Source: Asanoa ishikariensis (GTDB taxonomy: Bacteria > Actinomycetota > Actinomycetes > Mycobacteriales > Micromonosporaceae). Taken from it: a stretch of 64,000 nt of DNA. Numbering within the stretch: the stretch's first letter is position 1; each line of letters begins with the position of its first letter. Under the pieces are notes generated by a model. The model made no database searches and was not told where the DNA came from. It worked only from the letters and a program-made list of their open reading frames with translations. The DNA lies in contig NZ_FNQB01000004.1 of assembly GCF_900107455.1 (NCBI RefSeq), positions 62,001 to 126,000 of the forward strand, read 5' to 3'. Shown in pieces: positions 33,457-42,500 of the stretch. The translations under genes were made by a program, and so were the position numbers.

Positions 33457-34595
33457 TCGAACTCCGTCCCGCCACCGACTGCGAGTTCGACATCGTCGCG
33501 CTCGGCGAGGTCATGCTGCGGCTCGATCCCGGTGACAGCCGGGTGCGCACCGCCCGCCGGTTCGAGGTGTGGGAGGGCGGCGGCGAGTACAACGTCGCCC
33601 GCGGGATGCGCAAGGTGTTCGGGTTGCGCGGCGCGGTGGTGACCGCACTCGCGGACAACGAGATCGGCCGTCTCGTCGAGAACCTCATCATGCAGGGCGG
33701 CGTCGACACCTCGCTGATCCGCTGGGAGAAGTACGACGGCATCGGCCGCACCGCGCGCAACGGTCTCAACTTCACCGAGCGCGGTTTCGGCGTACGCGGT
33801 GCGGTCGGCGTGTCCGACCGGGCCAACACGGCGATCGCGAACCTGCGGCCGGGCGTGGTCGACTGGGACGACCTGTTCGGCCGGCGCGGTGTCCGTTGGC
33901 TGCACACCGGTGGGATCTTCGCCGCCCTCTCCGAGAACGCGGCCGCCGTGGCCGAGGAGGCGATGGCCGCCGCGCGGCGGCACGGCACGGTGGTCTCCTT
34001 CGACCTCAACTACCGACCCAGCCTGTGGGCCGGCATCGGCGGCACGGAGGTGGCGCGGGAGGTCAACACCAGGTTGGCCCGGCACGTCGACGTGATGATC
34101 GGCAACGAGGAGGACTTCACCGCCGCGCTCGGCTTCGAGGTCGCGGAGGTGGACGAGCAACTGCGGGCGTTGCCGATCGACAGCTTCGCCGAGATGGTGA
34201 ACACGGTCGCGGGGAAGATGCCATGGCTGTCGGTCGTGGCGACGACGCTGCGGACGGTCCACAGCGCCAGCGACAACGACTGGCAGGCGATCGCCTGGTC
34301 GCCGCGGACCGGTGTGCTGTCCTCGGCGGCGCGTGAACACCTCGCCATCTTCGACCGCGTCGGTGGTGGCGACGGGTTCGCCTCCGGTTTGATCTACGGC
34401 CTGCTCGAGGGGGAGGGGCTCCAGACGTGTCTGGAGCTGGGCGCCGCGCACGGCGCGCTCGCGATGACCACGCCGGGCGACACCTCGATGGCGACCGGGC
34501 AGAGGTCTGGGCGCTCGCCGGTGGCGGCAGCGCCCGCGTACGCCGGTAGTGCAAGAGTCGGGCGGCAGTTCACATATAGAAACCTGTCGTACTAA
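33453..34595 (+). CDS. kdgK: 2-keto-3-deoxygluconate kinase with frameshifted C-terminus
   Basis: A PfkB-fold sugar kinase that phosphorylates KDG to KDPG. It has the N-terminal IVALGEVMLRLDPG, GGGEYNVARGMRKVFG, FDLNYRPSLW, and the catalytic loop IFDRVGGGDGFASGLIYGLL with its Asp, then HGALAMTTPGDTSMAT. After ACC at 34494 the expected ending (RAEVWALAGGGSARVRR, stop 34547-34549) lies in the next frame. As given, the frame instead runs to 34595 through a meaningless tail and across the operator at 34568. A one-base deletion or sequencing error near 34497 explains this. The active site lies upstream and is intact. Confidence 0.9.
   Translation: MIELRPATDCEFDIVALGEVMLRLDPGDSRVRTARRFEVWEGGGEYNVARGMRKVFGLRGAVVTALADNEIGRLVENLIMQGGVDTSLIRWEKYDGIGRTARNGLNFTERGFGVRGAVGVSDRANTAIANLRPGVVDWDDLFGRRGVRWLHTGGIFAALSENAAAVAEEAMAAARRHGTVVSFDLNYRPSLWAGIGGTEVAREVNTRLARHVDVMIGNEEDFTAALGFEVAEVDEQLRALPIDSFAEMVNTVAGKMPWLSVVATTLRTVHSASDNDWQAIAWSPRTGVLSSAAREHLAIFDRVGGGDGFASGLIYGLLEGEGLQTCLELGAAHGALAMTTPGDTSMATGQRSGRSPVAAAPAYAGSARVGRQFTYRNLSY
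34568..34583. promoter_or_regulatory. IclR-type operator, site 4 (secreted oxidase gene)
   Basis: GTTCACATATAGAAAC matches the iclR-kduI operators, especially GTTCACATAGAAGAAC, with a slightly weakened right arm. It lies 119 bases before the oxidase start. A possible promoter, TAGACA-N16-TATACC, follows at about 34608-34635. Confidence 0.6.
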
Positions 34596-34701
34596 AGTTC
34601 AAGAATATAGACAGGGTTCTCGGCGTTGTTATACCTTCGGGCCTATCAGTGGCAGTGTCCGTCCTCACTGCCAATGTCAGCCGAACCTCAAGGGATCTCT
34701 T

Positions 34702-37700
34702 ATGAAGGTGCCCCGCAGGTCTGCCCGTCCCCTGGCAGCAGCTTTCCTCGCCCTGACGCTCGTCGCCGGGTCAGCCCCCGCGGTGGCCAACGCCGCCGCC
34801 CGGGCCGCCCTCGTCGATGACGGCCGGCTCAACGTCCTGCTGTTCTACAAACCCAACTTCCACGCCTCGAACGTGCAGGCCCGGCAGGCCGTGCGCGACC
34901 TGGCCGCCCAGCTCGGCACGCAGTACAACCAGCCGGTGGAGATCCAGGAGACCGAGGACCCCGCGGTCTTCAACACGGCGAACCTGGCCGCCCGGGACGC
35001 CGTGGTCTTCGCGCAGACCGGTGGCGTGCTGTTCAACGCGGCGCAGCGCACCGCGCTGGAGTCCTACATCCGCGGTGGCGGCGGCTTCATGGGCCTGCAC
35101 TACACCGGTTGGTCGGTCGGCGAGAGCGAGCACGACGTCAACCCGTTCTACGCCCGCCTCGTCGGCGCCGCGTCCGAGGGACACCCGGAGGACCCCGGCG
35201 TCCGGCCGGGCCGGGTGTTCGTCAGGGACACCGCTCACCCGCTCGCCCAGGGCGTGACCGCCTCGCTCACCCGCAGCGACGAGTGGTACGACTGGGTGGT
35301 CAACCCGGCGCCGTACGTCCGGACCGTGATCGAGGCCGACGAGTCCTCGTACGGCGGCGGCCGTCAGGGCACCTCGCACCCCGTCACCTGGTGCCAGAAG
35401 ATCGACTCCGGCCGGTCCTGGTACACCTCGATGGGTCACGAGGGCACCGCCTACTCCGAGTCCTACATGCGCGCCCAGATGAAGAACGGTTTGGCGTACG
35501 CCGCCGGGCTGCTGCCCGCCGACTGCTCGCCGCCCGTGAAGGACCGCGCCGGCGCCTGGAGCGGCGTCACGCCGTGGCCGCTGGTGCCGATCAACATGTC
35601 GCTGACCTCCGACGGCAAGGTGCAGTCGTTCGGCAGCGTCGGGGGTTGGGGCAACGACACCACGCCGTACGACTGGACCGGCAACAGCTCGGTCACCCAG
35701 GGCGGCCAGATGGAGGTCGACATCTGGGATCCGGGCCAGCCACGAAATCTCACGAACCTGCGTGCCGGCATCCTCCCGAACACCACGTACACCGACCTGT
35801 TCTGCGCGATGCAGGTGCAGAACCCGCACGACCACTCCACGATGACGGTCGGCGGTGACGACGGACTGGGCGGCAACGCCCCGAACGACGCCGCCATCGG
35901 CGTCACCAGCTACACCACCAACAACGGGCTGCAGAACAAGGCACCCATGAACTACCCCCGGTGGTATCCGACCGGCACCACCATGCCCAACGGCGACATC
36001 GTCGTCCAGGGCGGCAGCCTCCGCGGCGGCCCCGGTGGACCCGGTGTGCTCACCCCGGAGATCTACACTCCACAGTCGGGCTCGGGCTGGAAGACGCTCG
36101 ACGGCGCCCGCAGCCCGGCGGCGTACGGCGACGGCGGGTCCGACCACGCCGGCCAGGACGAGAACCGCTGGTGGTATCCCCGGGCGTTCGTGGCCCCGGG
36201 CAGCGGAACCCTGTTCAACATCACCGGCACGCAGATGTACGAGCTCAACCCCGCGGGCAACGGCGGCACCGGACAGACCACGCTGCGTGGCACGCTGCCC
36301 ACCGCCATCGCCAACCAGGGCACGAACGGCAACCCGGTCGGTGCGACGTCCACCGCCACCATGTACCGCCCTGGCAAGATTCTTCAGGTCGGCGGCGGCT
36401 GGTGGGGCAACGGCGGCGGCCCGGACGGCGCTCGCGCCGGCTTCACCGTCGACATCACCGGCGGCACGGCCAGCCCGGTCGTCACGGCGACCAGGCCGAT
36501 GAAATACCAGCGGCACTGGGCCACCTCGACGGTTCTGCCCGACGGCGACGTGCTCGTCACCGGCGGCGGCCGCGAGAACAACGGCAACGGTGGGTACGTC
36601 ACGAACGCCGAGATCTGGGACCCGGACTCCGGAAACTGGACCGAGGTCGCCGTGCCGTACGAGCACGCTCGGCTCTACCACTCCGCGTCGCTGCTCCTGC
36701 CCGACGGTCGCGTGATGATGGGCGGCGGCGGCACTCCCGGCCCGCGCAACTACACGGACGTGGAGTACTACTCCCCGGCGTACCTGTTCAACGGCGACCA
36801 GGTCGCCCCGCGCCCGGCGATCAACACCGCGCCCGCCACCATCGGCTACAACGGCAGCTTCCCGATCACCGCGTCCGGCACCGTCTCGCGGGTCACGCTG
36901 GTCCGCAACGGCTCGGTGACGCACGGCTTCAACAACGACCAGAACTTCCAGGACCTGGCGTTCAGCCAGTCCGGCAGCACGGTCAACATCACCGCGCCGG
37001 CCAACGGCACGTACGCGCCTCCCGGTTCGTACATGCTGTTCGTCTGGGACTCGGCCGGCACGCCGTCGGTCGCGAAGATCGTGAAGATCGACCCGGCGGT
37101 CAAGCTGAGCCAGCTCAACCCGCGGGTCGTCGACCAGTTCGAGTACCCGCGCCTGCCCGCCGAGTGGCGCACCAGCAACCCGCCGGCGACCGTCGACGTC
37201 GCCGCCGGCAACACCCGGATGTCTCCGTGGACGGTCCAGAGCCAGGTTCAGCTCGCGCGCGGCACCGTTTCCGGTCAGGGTGGCCTCGGGCTCACCGGCT
37301 ACCAGCTCAGCCTCGGCAACGCGGGCAGCATCACCCGCACGCTCAGCTCGCTGACCCCGGGGACCACGTACCGGGTGTCAGTGCGCTACGCACGTGACAG
37401 CCGGGTTTCCGGAACCGGCTCGGCGACAGCCAACCTTACGGTCGCCAACCTGAATGCCACCATCACCGCCACGACGAGCCTGCCCTCGACGGGCAACTAC
37501 GGCACGTACGTCGGCACTTTCACAGCCGCCACGAGCACGCAGACGCTCACCCTGAGGGGTCCGGGAACCGGCGCCGGAATGATGATCGACGACCTGGTGG
37601 TCGTGGGCGACGACGCGCCGCCGACACCCGTCGGTGTCCCGGTCCGCTACGAGTTCGAGGAGGGCCAGGGCACCTCGGCCGCCAACACCGGTGGCTCCGG

Positions 37701-38961
37701 TGGCCCGGGTGCCGCGATCCTGACCGGCACCACGGGCTGGTCCGCCAACGGTGTCATCGGGAAGGCGCTCAACCTGCCGGGCGGCAGCACCGCCAACGCG
37801 GTGGACCTGCCGGACAACCTGCTGCAGAACGCGGCGAACTTCACCACCGGGTTCTGGGTGCGCCCCGACACCAAGAGCAACTGGACCGGCCTGTTCCACA
37901 TCGGAGACGGGCTCGGCTCCGCCGGAAGCTACTTCCAGCTCCAGATGCAGACCCAGGCGTCCGGGAGCACCGGCCTGGCCGCGACCTTCAAGGCCAAGAC
38001 CGGCCCCGAGGAGCGGGTGTACGCCAGTCCGGCCCAGGATGTGGTAGCCAACCAGTGGAACCACGTGGCCTTCACCCGCCAGGGCTCGATCGGCACGCTC
38101 TATCTCAACGGCGTGGCGATCGCGAGCCGGGCCGACCTGACGGTCGACATGACCGCCATCGGCCCAACGGCCAACAACTGGCTGGGCCGCAACGGATACG
38201 GCGACGCCGCGTTCGACGGTCTGATCGACGACGTACGGGTGTACACGTCCACATTGAACGGTGCGGACGTGGCGGCGATGTACAACGAGGGCAACGCCGT
38301 GCGCTACACCTTCGACGAGAACACCGGCACCGCCGCCGGGAACTCGGGCACCAGGACGTCGATCGGTGCGGCCGTGTTGCCGGCCACGGTGACCTGGGCC
38401 GGCGGCCAGCTCGGCAGCGCGGTGAACCTACCGGGCGGCGCCGCGACCTCGGGTAACGAGGTCAAGCTGCCCAACAACATCCAGGCCGGACTGACCAACC
38501 AGTTCACCACGTCCTTCTGGGCTCGTCCGGACACGCTCCCGAACTGGGTGCCGCTGCTGCAGATCGGCAGCAGCACGGACACGTTCTTCCTGCTCCAGTC
38601 GGCCACGAACAGCGGGACGACCGGGTTCGGGGCCACCTTCAAGGCGGCGGGAGTGCCGGCGCAGGAACGGCTCACCCTCGGCGCCGGCCGGGACCTGCCG
38701 CTGGGCCAGTGGACCCACGTGGTGTTCACGATGAACGGCTCGACCGCGAAGATCTACTTCAACGGGGTCCTCCAGGCCACCCGCTCCGACTTCCCCATCG
38801 GCATCGGTAACGTGGGAGTGGGCGGCACCACCACGGCCAACTTCCTCGGTGGGACGAGTTGGGGAGACCCCCGATTCGACGGGCTGATCGACGACTTCCG
38901 TCTGTACGGCTACGAGCTCAGTGCCGAGCACGTGACCCAGCTGTACGCAGGCCGCCGCTAG
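34702..38961 (+). CDS. Secreted ThuA-copper radical oxidase-double LamG protein
   Basis: 1419 residues from ATG 34702 with an AAGGGA site. A signal peptide (LAAAFLALTLVAGSAPAVANA) is followed by a ThuA-like domain (about 43-272). A seven-bladed galactose-oxidase/GlxA-type oxidase comes next (about 290-800). Copper and radical residues are all visible: Cys368 (LFCAMQ) and Tyr422 (RWYPTG) for the thioether cofactor, Tyr659-His660 (RLYHSAS) and His741 (SVTHGF). The 54-residue Cys-Tyr spacing matches my recollection of GlxA. Then come a CBM-like domain (about 809-967) and two LamG repeats (about 980-1196 and 1197-1419). It should oxidise primary alcohols or aldehydes of glycans to make peroxide. 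An operator links it to the uronate operon. Confidence 0.88.
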   Translation: MKVPRRSARPLAAAFLALTLVAGSAPAVANAAARAALVDDGRLNVLLFYKPNFHASNVQARQAVRDLAAQLGTQYNQPVEIQETEDPAVFNTANLAARDAVVFAQTGGVLFNAAQRTALESYIRGGGGFMGLHYTGWSVGESEHDVNPFYARLVGAASEGHPEDPGVRPGRVFVRDTAHPLAQGVTASLTRSDEWYDWVVNPAPYVRTVIEADESSYGGGRQGTSHPVTWCQKIDSGRSWYTSMGHEGTAYSESYMRAQMKNGLAYAAGLLPADCSPPVKDRAGAWSGVTPWPLVPINMSLTSDGKVQSFGSVGGWGNDTTPYDWTGNSSVTQGGQMEVDIWDPGQPRNLTNLRAGILPNTTYTDLFCAMQVQNPHDHSTMTVGGDDGLGGNAPNDAAIGVTSYTTNNGLQNKAPMNYPRWYPTGTTMPNGDIVVQGGSLRGGPGGPGVLTPEIYTPQSGSGWKTLDGARSPAAYGDGGSDHAGQDENRWWYPRAFVAPGSGTLFNITGTQMYELNPAGNGGTGQTTLRGTLPTAIANQGTNGNPVGATSTATMYRPGKILQVGGGWWGNGGGPDGARAGFTVDITGGTASPVVTATRPMKYQRHWATSTVLPDGDVLVTGGGRENNGNGGYVTNAEIWDPDSGNWTEVAVPYEHARLYHSASLLLPDGRVMMGGGGTPGPRNYTDVEYYSPAYLFNGDQVAPRPAINTAPATIGYNGSFPITASGTVSRVTLVRNGSVTHGFNNDQNFQDLAFSQSGSTVNITAPANGTYAPPGSYMLFVWDSAGTPSVAKIVKIDPAVKLSQLNPRVVDQFEYPRLPAEWRTSNPPATVDVAAGNTRMSPWTVQSQVQLARGTVSGQGGLGLTGYQLSLGNAGSITRTLSSLTPGTTYRVSVRYARDSRVSGTGSATANLTVANLNATITATTSLPSTGNYGTYVGTFTAATSTQTLTLRGPGTGAGMMIDDLVVVGDDAPPTPVGVPVRYEFEEGQGTSAANTGGSGGPGAAILTGTTGWSANGVIGKALNLPGGSTANAVDLPDNLLQNAANFTTGFWVRPDTKSNWTGLFHIGDGLGSAGSYFQLQMQTQASGSTGLAATFKAKTGPEERVYASPAQDVVANQWNHVAFTRQGSIGTLYLNGVAIASRADLTVDMTAIGPTANNWLGRNGYGDAAFDGLIDDVRVYTSTLNGADVAAMYNEGNAVRYTFDENTGTAAGNSGTRTSIGAAVLPATVTWAGGQLGSAVNLPGGAATSGNEVKLPNNIQAGLTNQFTTSFWARPDTLPNWVPLLQIGSSTDTFFLLQSATNSGTTGFGATFKAAGVPAQERLTLGAGRDLPLGQWTHVVFTMNGSTAKIYFNGVLQATRSDFPIGIGNVGVGGTTTANFLGGTSWGDPRFDGLIDDFRLYGYELSAEHVTQLYAGRR

Positions 38962-38970
38962 TCAACGAAG

Positions 38971-39000
38971 CGGGGCCCCGGGATCCGTCCCGGGGCCCCG
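38971..39000. terminator. Terminator after the oxidase gene
   Basis: CGGGGCCCCGGGA (38971-38983) pairs perfectly with TCCCGGGGCCCCG (38988-39000) around a four-base loop, nine bases after the stop. There is no T run, as is common in this GC range. Confidence 0.8.
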
Positions 39001-39189
39001 AATCACCAGACGGGCGGCTCGTGGGGCCGACCCTTCAGCTCGTGGAACCCATCGGCCTGCGCGACCAGGAGCGTGCCGTCCCACAGTCGACCCGCCGCCT
39101 CACCACGCGGCACTCGGAACATCCGATGTAGCGCGGGCTCGTCAGAATCACCCAAATCATCGCGGCAGGGCCTGTTGGAGAATGCACTC

Positions 39190-39528
39190 GTGGCGAATAC
39201 CGACGCACGACGGCGCTGGCGAGAGCGGCAGGTCGCTGAGCATCGTGAGCTGCTGCGGTCCGATGTCGCTCAGGGCGACCTCGAGGGATTCGCGTTGGTG
39301 CGTCCGGACGGATCCCTGACGGATGAGGTTGTCCACGTGCAGTGGATGGACAACCACCCGGCAGGTCCCGACACGCACGTGACGGTCTCGTTCGCGGACG
39401 GGTCGAACGTGGTGTTCGGATTCGATGTGCCAGTCGTGAAGGTCCGAGCAGCCGACAGAACGGCGGTGAGCGGCGACGACCTACGTCAGGCAGCGCCGTC
39501 CGCGTGGGGAGCCGACGCCGGGCGCTGA
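39190..39528 (+). CDS. Small hypothetical protein (112 aa)
   Basis: 112 residues from GTG 39190 with a TTGGAGAA-type site about ten bases upstream. TTG 39175 is an alternative. The N-terminal half is charged and helical (DARRRWRERQVAEHRELLRS). The second half alternates strand-like segments (HVTVSFADGSNVVFGFDVPVV). It has no signal or membrane segment. I do not recognise it. It is convergent with the subtilase gene, with a shared terminator. Confidence 0.6.
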   Translation: MANTDARRRWRERQVAEHRELLRSDVAQGDLEGFALVRPDGSLTDEVVHVQWMDNHPAGPDTHVTVSFADGSNVVFGFDVPVVKVRAADRTAVSGDDLRQAAPSAWGADAGR

Positions 39529-39533
39529 ACGAA

Positions 39534-39562
39534 CACGGCGCCCCCGTACGGAGGGCGCCGTG
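39534..39562. terminator. Bidirectional terminator
   Basis: CACGGCGCCC (39534-39543) pairs with GGGCGCCGTG (39553-39562) over a nine-base loop, between the stops of convergent genes. A T-containing tail follows on the plus strand. Confidence 0.8.
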
Positions 39563-39576
39563 TCGTTGTCGCTTGC

Positions 39577-42500
39577 TCAGCGTTGCCAGGGGTCGAAATA
39601 GGCGACCGTGGTCATGTCGACCTCGACTCCGGTGTCGAAGCTGCCCGCGGTCGTGCTCTGGCCGGTCACGAACATCCGGACGCCGTCCTTCGTCGCGGTC
39701 ATCGCGAGCGCGTGGGCGCTGTCGGACGCCCCGACCAGCCCTTCGTACCGACCCAGCCAGGTCTGCCGGCCAGTAGCCGAGTCGTACGCGATCGTCACGT
39801 AGTCCGTGCCGGCGTCGCTGTCGGCGCTGGTGCCGGTGACCACGACCTTCTTGCCGTCCGGCGTGACCGCGAGACCCCACGACGTGTCGTCGTAATGCGC
39901 CTTGCCGTCGAAGCGCTGGATCCACAGCCGGCGCCCGCTGGCCTCGTCGTAGGCGACCGTGGTCAGGTCGAACCGGGTGCCGTCACCTTCGGTGTTGCCC
40001 GTGACGTAGACCCGGCCCCGGGAAACCGTGATGACGTAAGGGTTGTCGGTGGCCTGGCCCGGTCCGTCGTAGCTGTCCGTCCACCGCACGGCGCCGGTGC
40101 GCGTGTCGTAAGCGACCGTCGTGAGGTCGACCGACTTGTCGCTGCTGGCGCCGGTCACGATGACCGACCGGCCGTCCGCCGTCACGGTCATCGCCGACGG
40201 CATGTCGTACCCGTGCGCGGAACCGTCATAGCGGGCCACCCACTTTTGCTTGCCCGTGGCCGTGTCGTAGGCGACCGTGCCCCAGTCGTAGCCGGTCTCC
40301 TCCAGGCCCGGGCTCTGGCCGCCGACGAACACGGTCTTGCCGTCCGGCGCCAGGGCGATCATCCGCGCGTCGTCGGTCGCCTTGCCCGGCCCGTCGTAAC
40401 GGGTGGCCCAGGCCTGCTTGCCGGTGGCGGCGTCGTACGAGGCCGTGAAGAAGTCGTCGATGCCGCCCTCCGCGAGGGTCGTCATCCCGGTGACGTACAC
40501 GTGCTTGCCGTCGCGGCTCACCACGACCGCGTTGGACCAGGCCGTGAACGCATCCGGACCGGTGTACCGCGACTCCCACCTCTTCCGGCCAGTCGCGGTG
40601 TCGTACGCGATGGTGACGGCGTCGTTGCCGGTGTCGTCCGCGGCCGTGCCACCGGTGACGTACAGCGTGCGCCCGTCCGGGCTCACCGTGGTGTCGTGGG
40701 GCTCGGCGTAGGTTCCGGCCGGACCCGCGTACCCCACGGACCACAGTTCCTTGCCCGTCTTCGGGTCGTAGGCGACCGTCGCGATGCTCAAGTTGTACTG
40801 CCCCGGAACCGACCCGTAGTTGACGCCGGTCACGTAGACCCGCTTGCCGGCGGGGTCGGTGACGACCTGCTCACCCGAGTCCTGCACGCCGGCGACGCCG
40901 TGGTCCGCCGTCCACGCCTCGGCCACGGGGCGCACCACCAACGGGATCCGCACCTTGTGCTTGGTGTCGCTCCAGGTGAGCTGACCGGACACGTACGCGT
41001 TCATGGCCGCCGTTGCCCGGGTGAACTTCACCGTGAACGACCCGGTCTGGCCGGGACGCAGCGTGAGTCGCTTCGGTGTGACCTTCACCGACACCCCGGG
41101 AAGACCGGAGACCGACGGGGTGTACGTCGCCTTGGCGCGACCGACATTGGTCACCGAACGCGTCACCGTCTGGGTGCCCGCGAGCCGGCCGATCGCGACC
41201 GACGGTGTGTTCAGGTCGCTGGGGTCGAACGACTTCGGGACGGCGGCGCACGCGCTCTTCGACACGCCCTTCGTGGTGGCGCACAGGAAGGCGGTCCAGT
41301 CGTCGGCCCCGCTGTCGTAGACGAGACCCGGGTCCACGGCGCTGTTCGGCACGACGTGGCCGGCGCCCTGGGCGAACACGCCCGGCGCGTCGAGCAGGTC
41401 ACGACTGGTCGTCATCAGCGCCGACTTGACGGCCATCGGCGACCAGTCGGGGTGCCGCTGCTTGAGCAGGGCCGCCAGGCCGGCGACGTGCGGCGCCGAC
41501 ATCGACGTGCCGCTCATGAGGTTGAAGTCGAGGCCGCCCTGCCCCGGGGGTGCGACCGCGGCCAGGATGTCCTGTCCGGGCGCCGCGAGGTCGGGCTTGA
41601 GCAGGTCGCCACCGGCCGCGGTGGAGGGTCCTCGGGAGGAGAACTCGGCGATGTACGGCGCCGGGGCGTCGTAGGAGATGGTGGCGGCCGAGATCGTGGC
41701 CGTAGCGCCGGATTGCGCCGCGTAAGCCCGAAGAGCGACCAGGTTCGCTGCCGGCAGGTGCACCGACGGCACGGAGTGGACGTCGGCGACGATGCCGTCG
41801 TCGGCGGGGTCCGTGTTGACGAGGATCATGCCGACGCCACCGGCCTGCTTGACCGCGAGGCTCTTGTTGACGCGCGGGTTGTTGCCCCGCTCGCAGACGA
41901 CGATCTTGCCGGCCACCTTGGCGGGGTCGAGCACGGGCTTGCCGCCGTTGTCGACCGCGGCGTAGCAGAGCTTCGTGAGGAAGTCGCTGGCCTTCGGCAG
42001 CCCGATCGTGGCCGCGCTGGCGTACACCAGCGGTGCCGGGCCGGCCGACGTGCCCGCGAGAGAGGCACCGGTGTACGCCGCGGCGTCGCCGAGGGTGGCG
42101 GTGGCGGTGGTGGTCCGGTTGTGGGTGTCGGCGGCGACCGTCGTCACCCAGGGCGACGGGTGGGCGACCGTCGTGGCCGCCGGTCCGCTGTTGCCGGCGG
42201 ACGCCGAGACGAACACGCCGGCCTTCGCCGCGGCGAGGAAGGCGACCTCCATCGGGTCGAGCAGGTCGGACGTCGTGCCCGAGACAGAGAAGTTGAGCAC
42301 GTCGACACCGTCGGCCACGGACTGGTCGATGGCGGCCACGATGTCGGAGGTGGCGCCCGACGCCGTCGACCCGTCCTGGGCCGACCACAGCGCCTTGTAG
42401 GAGGCGATCCGGGCGCGCGGCGCCATACCGGTGATCTTGCCGAGCGCGGACATCGGGCCCGTGGCCTGGACGCCGTGGTTGCCGCCGGCGGTCGACGCGG

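Noticed and set aside
34771-36924. 717-codon minus-strand open frame opposite the oxidase gene
   Set aside because: Shadow frame. The translation lacks any recognisable domain, and the sense strand carries all copper ligands.
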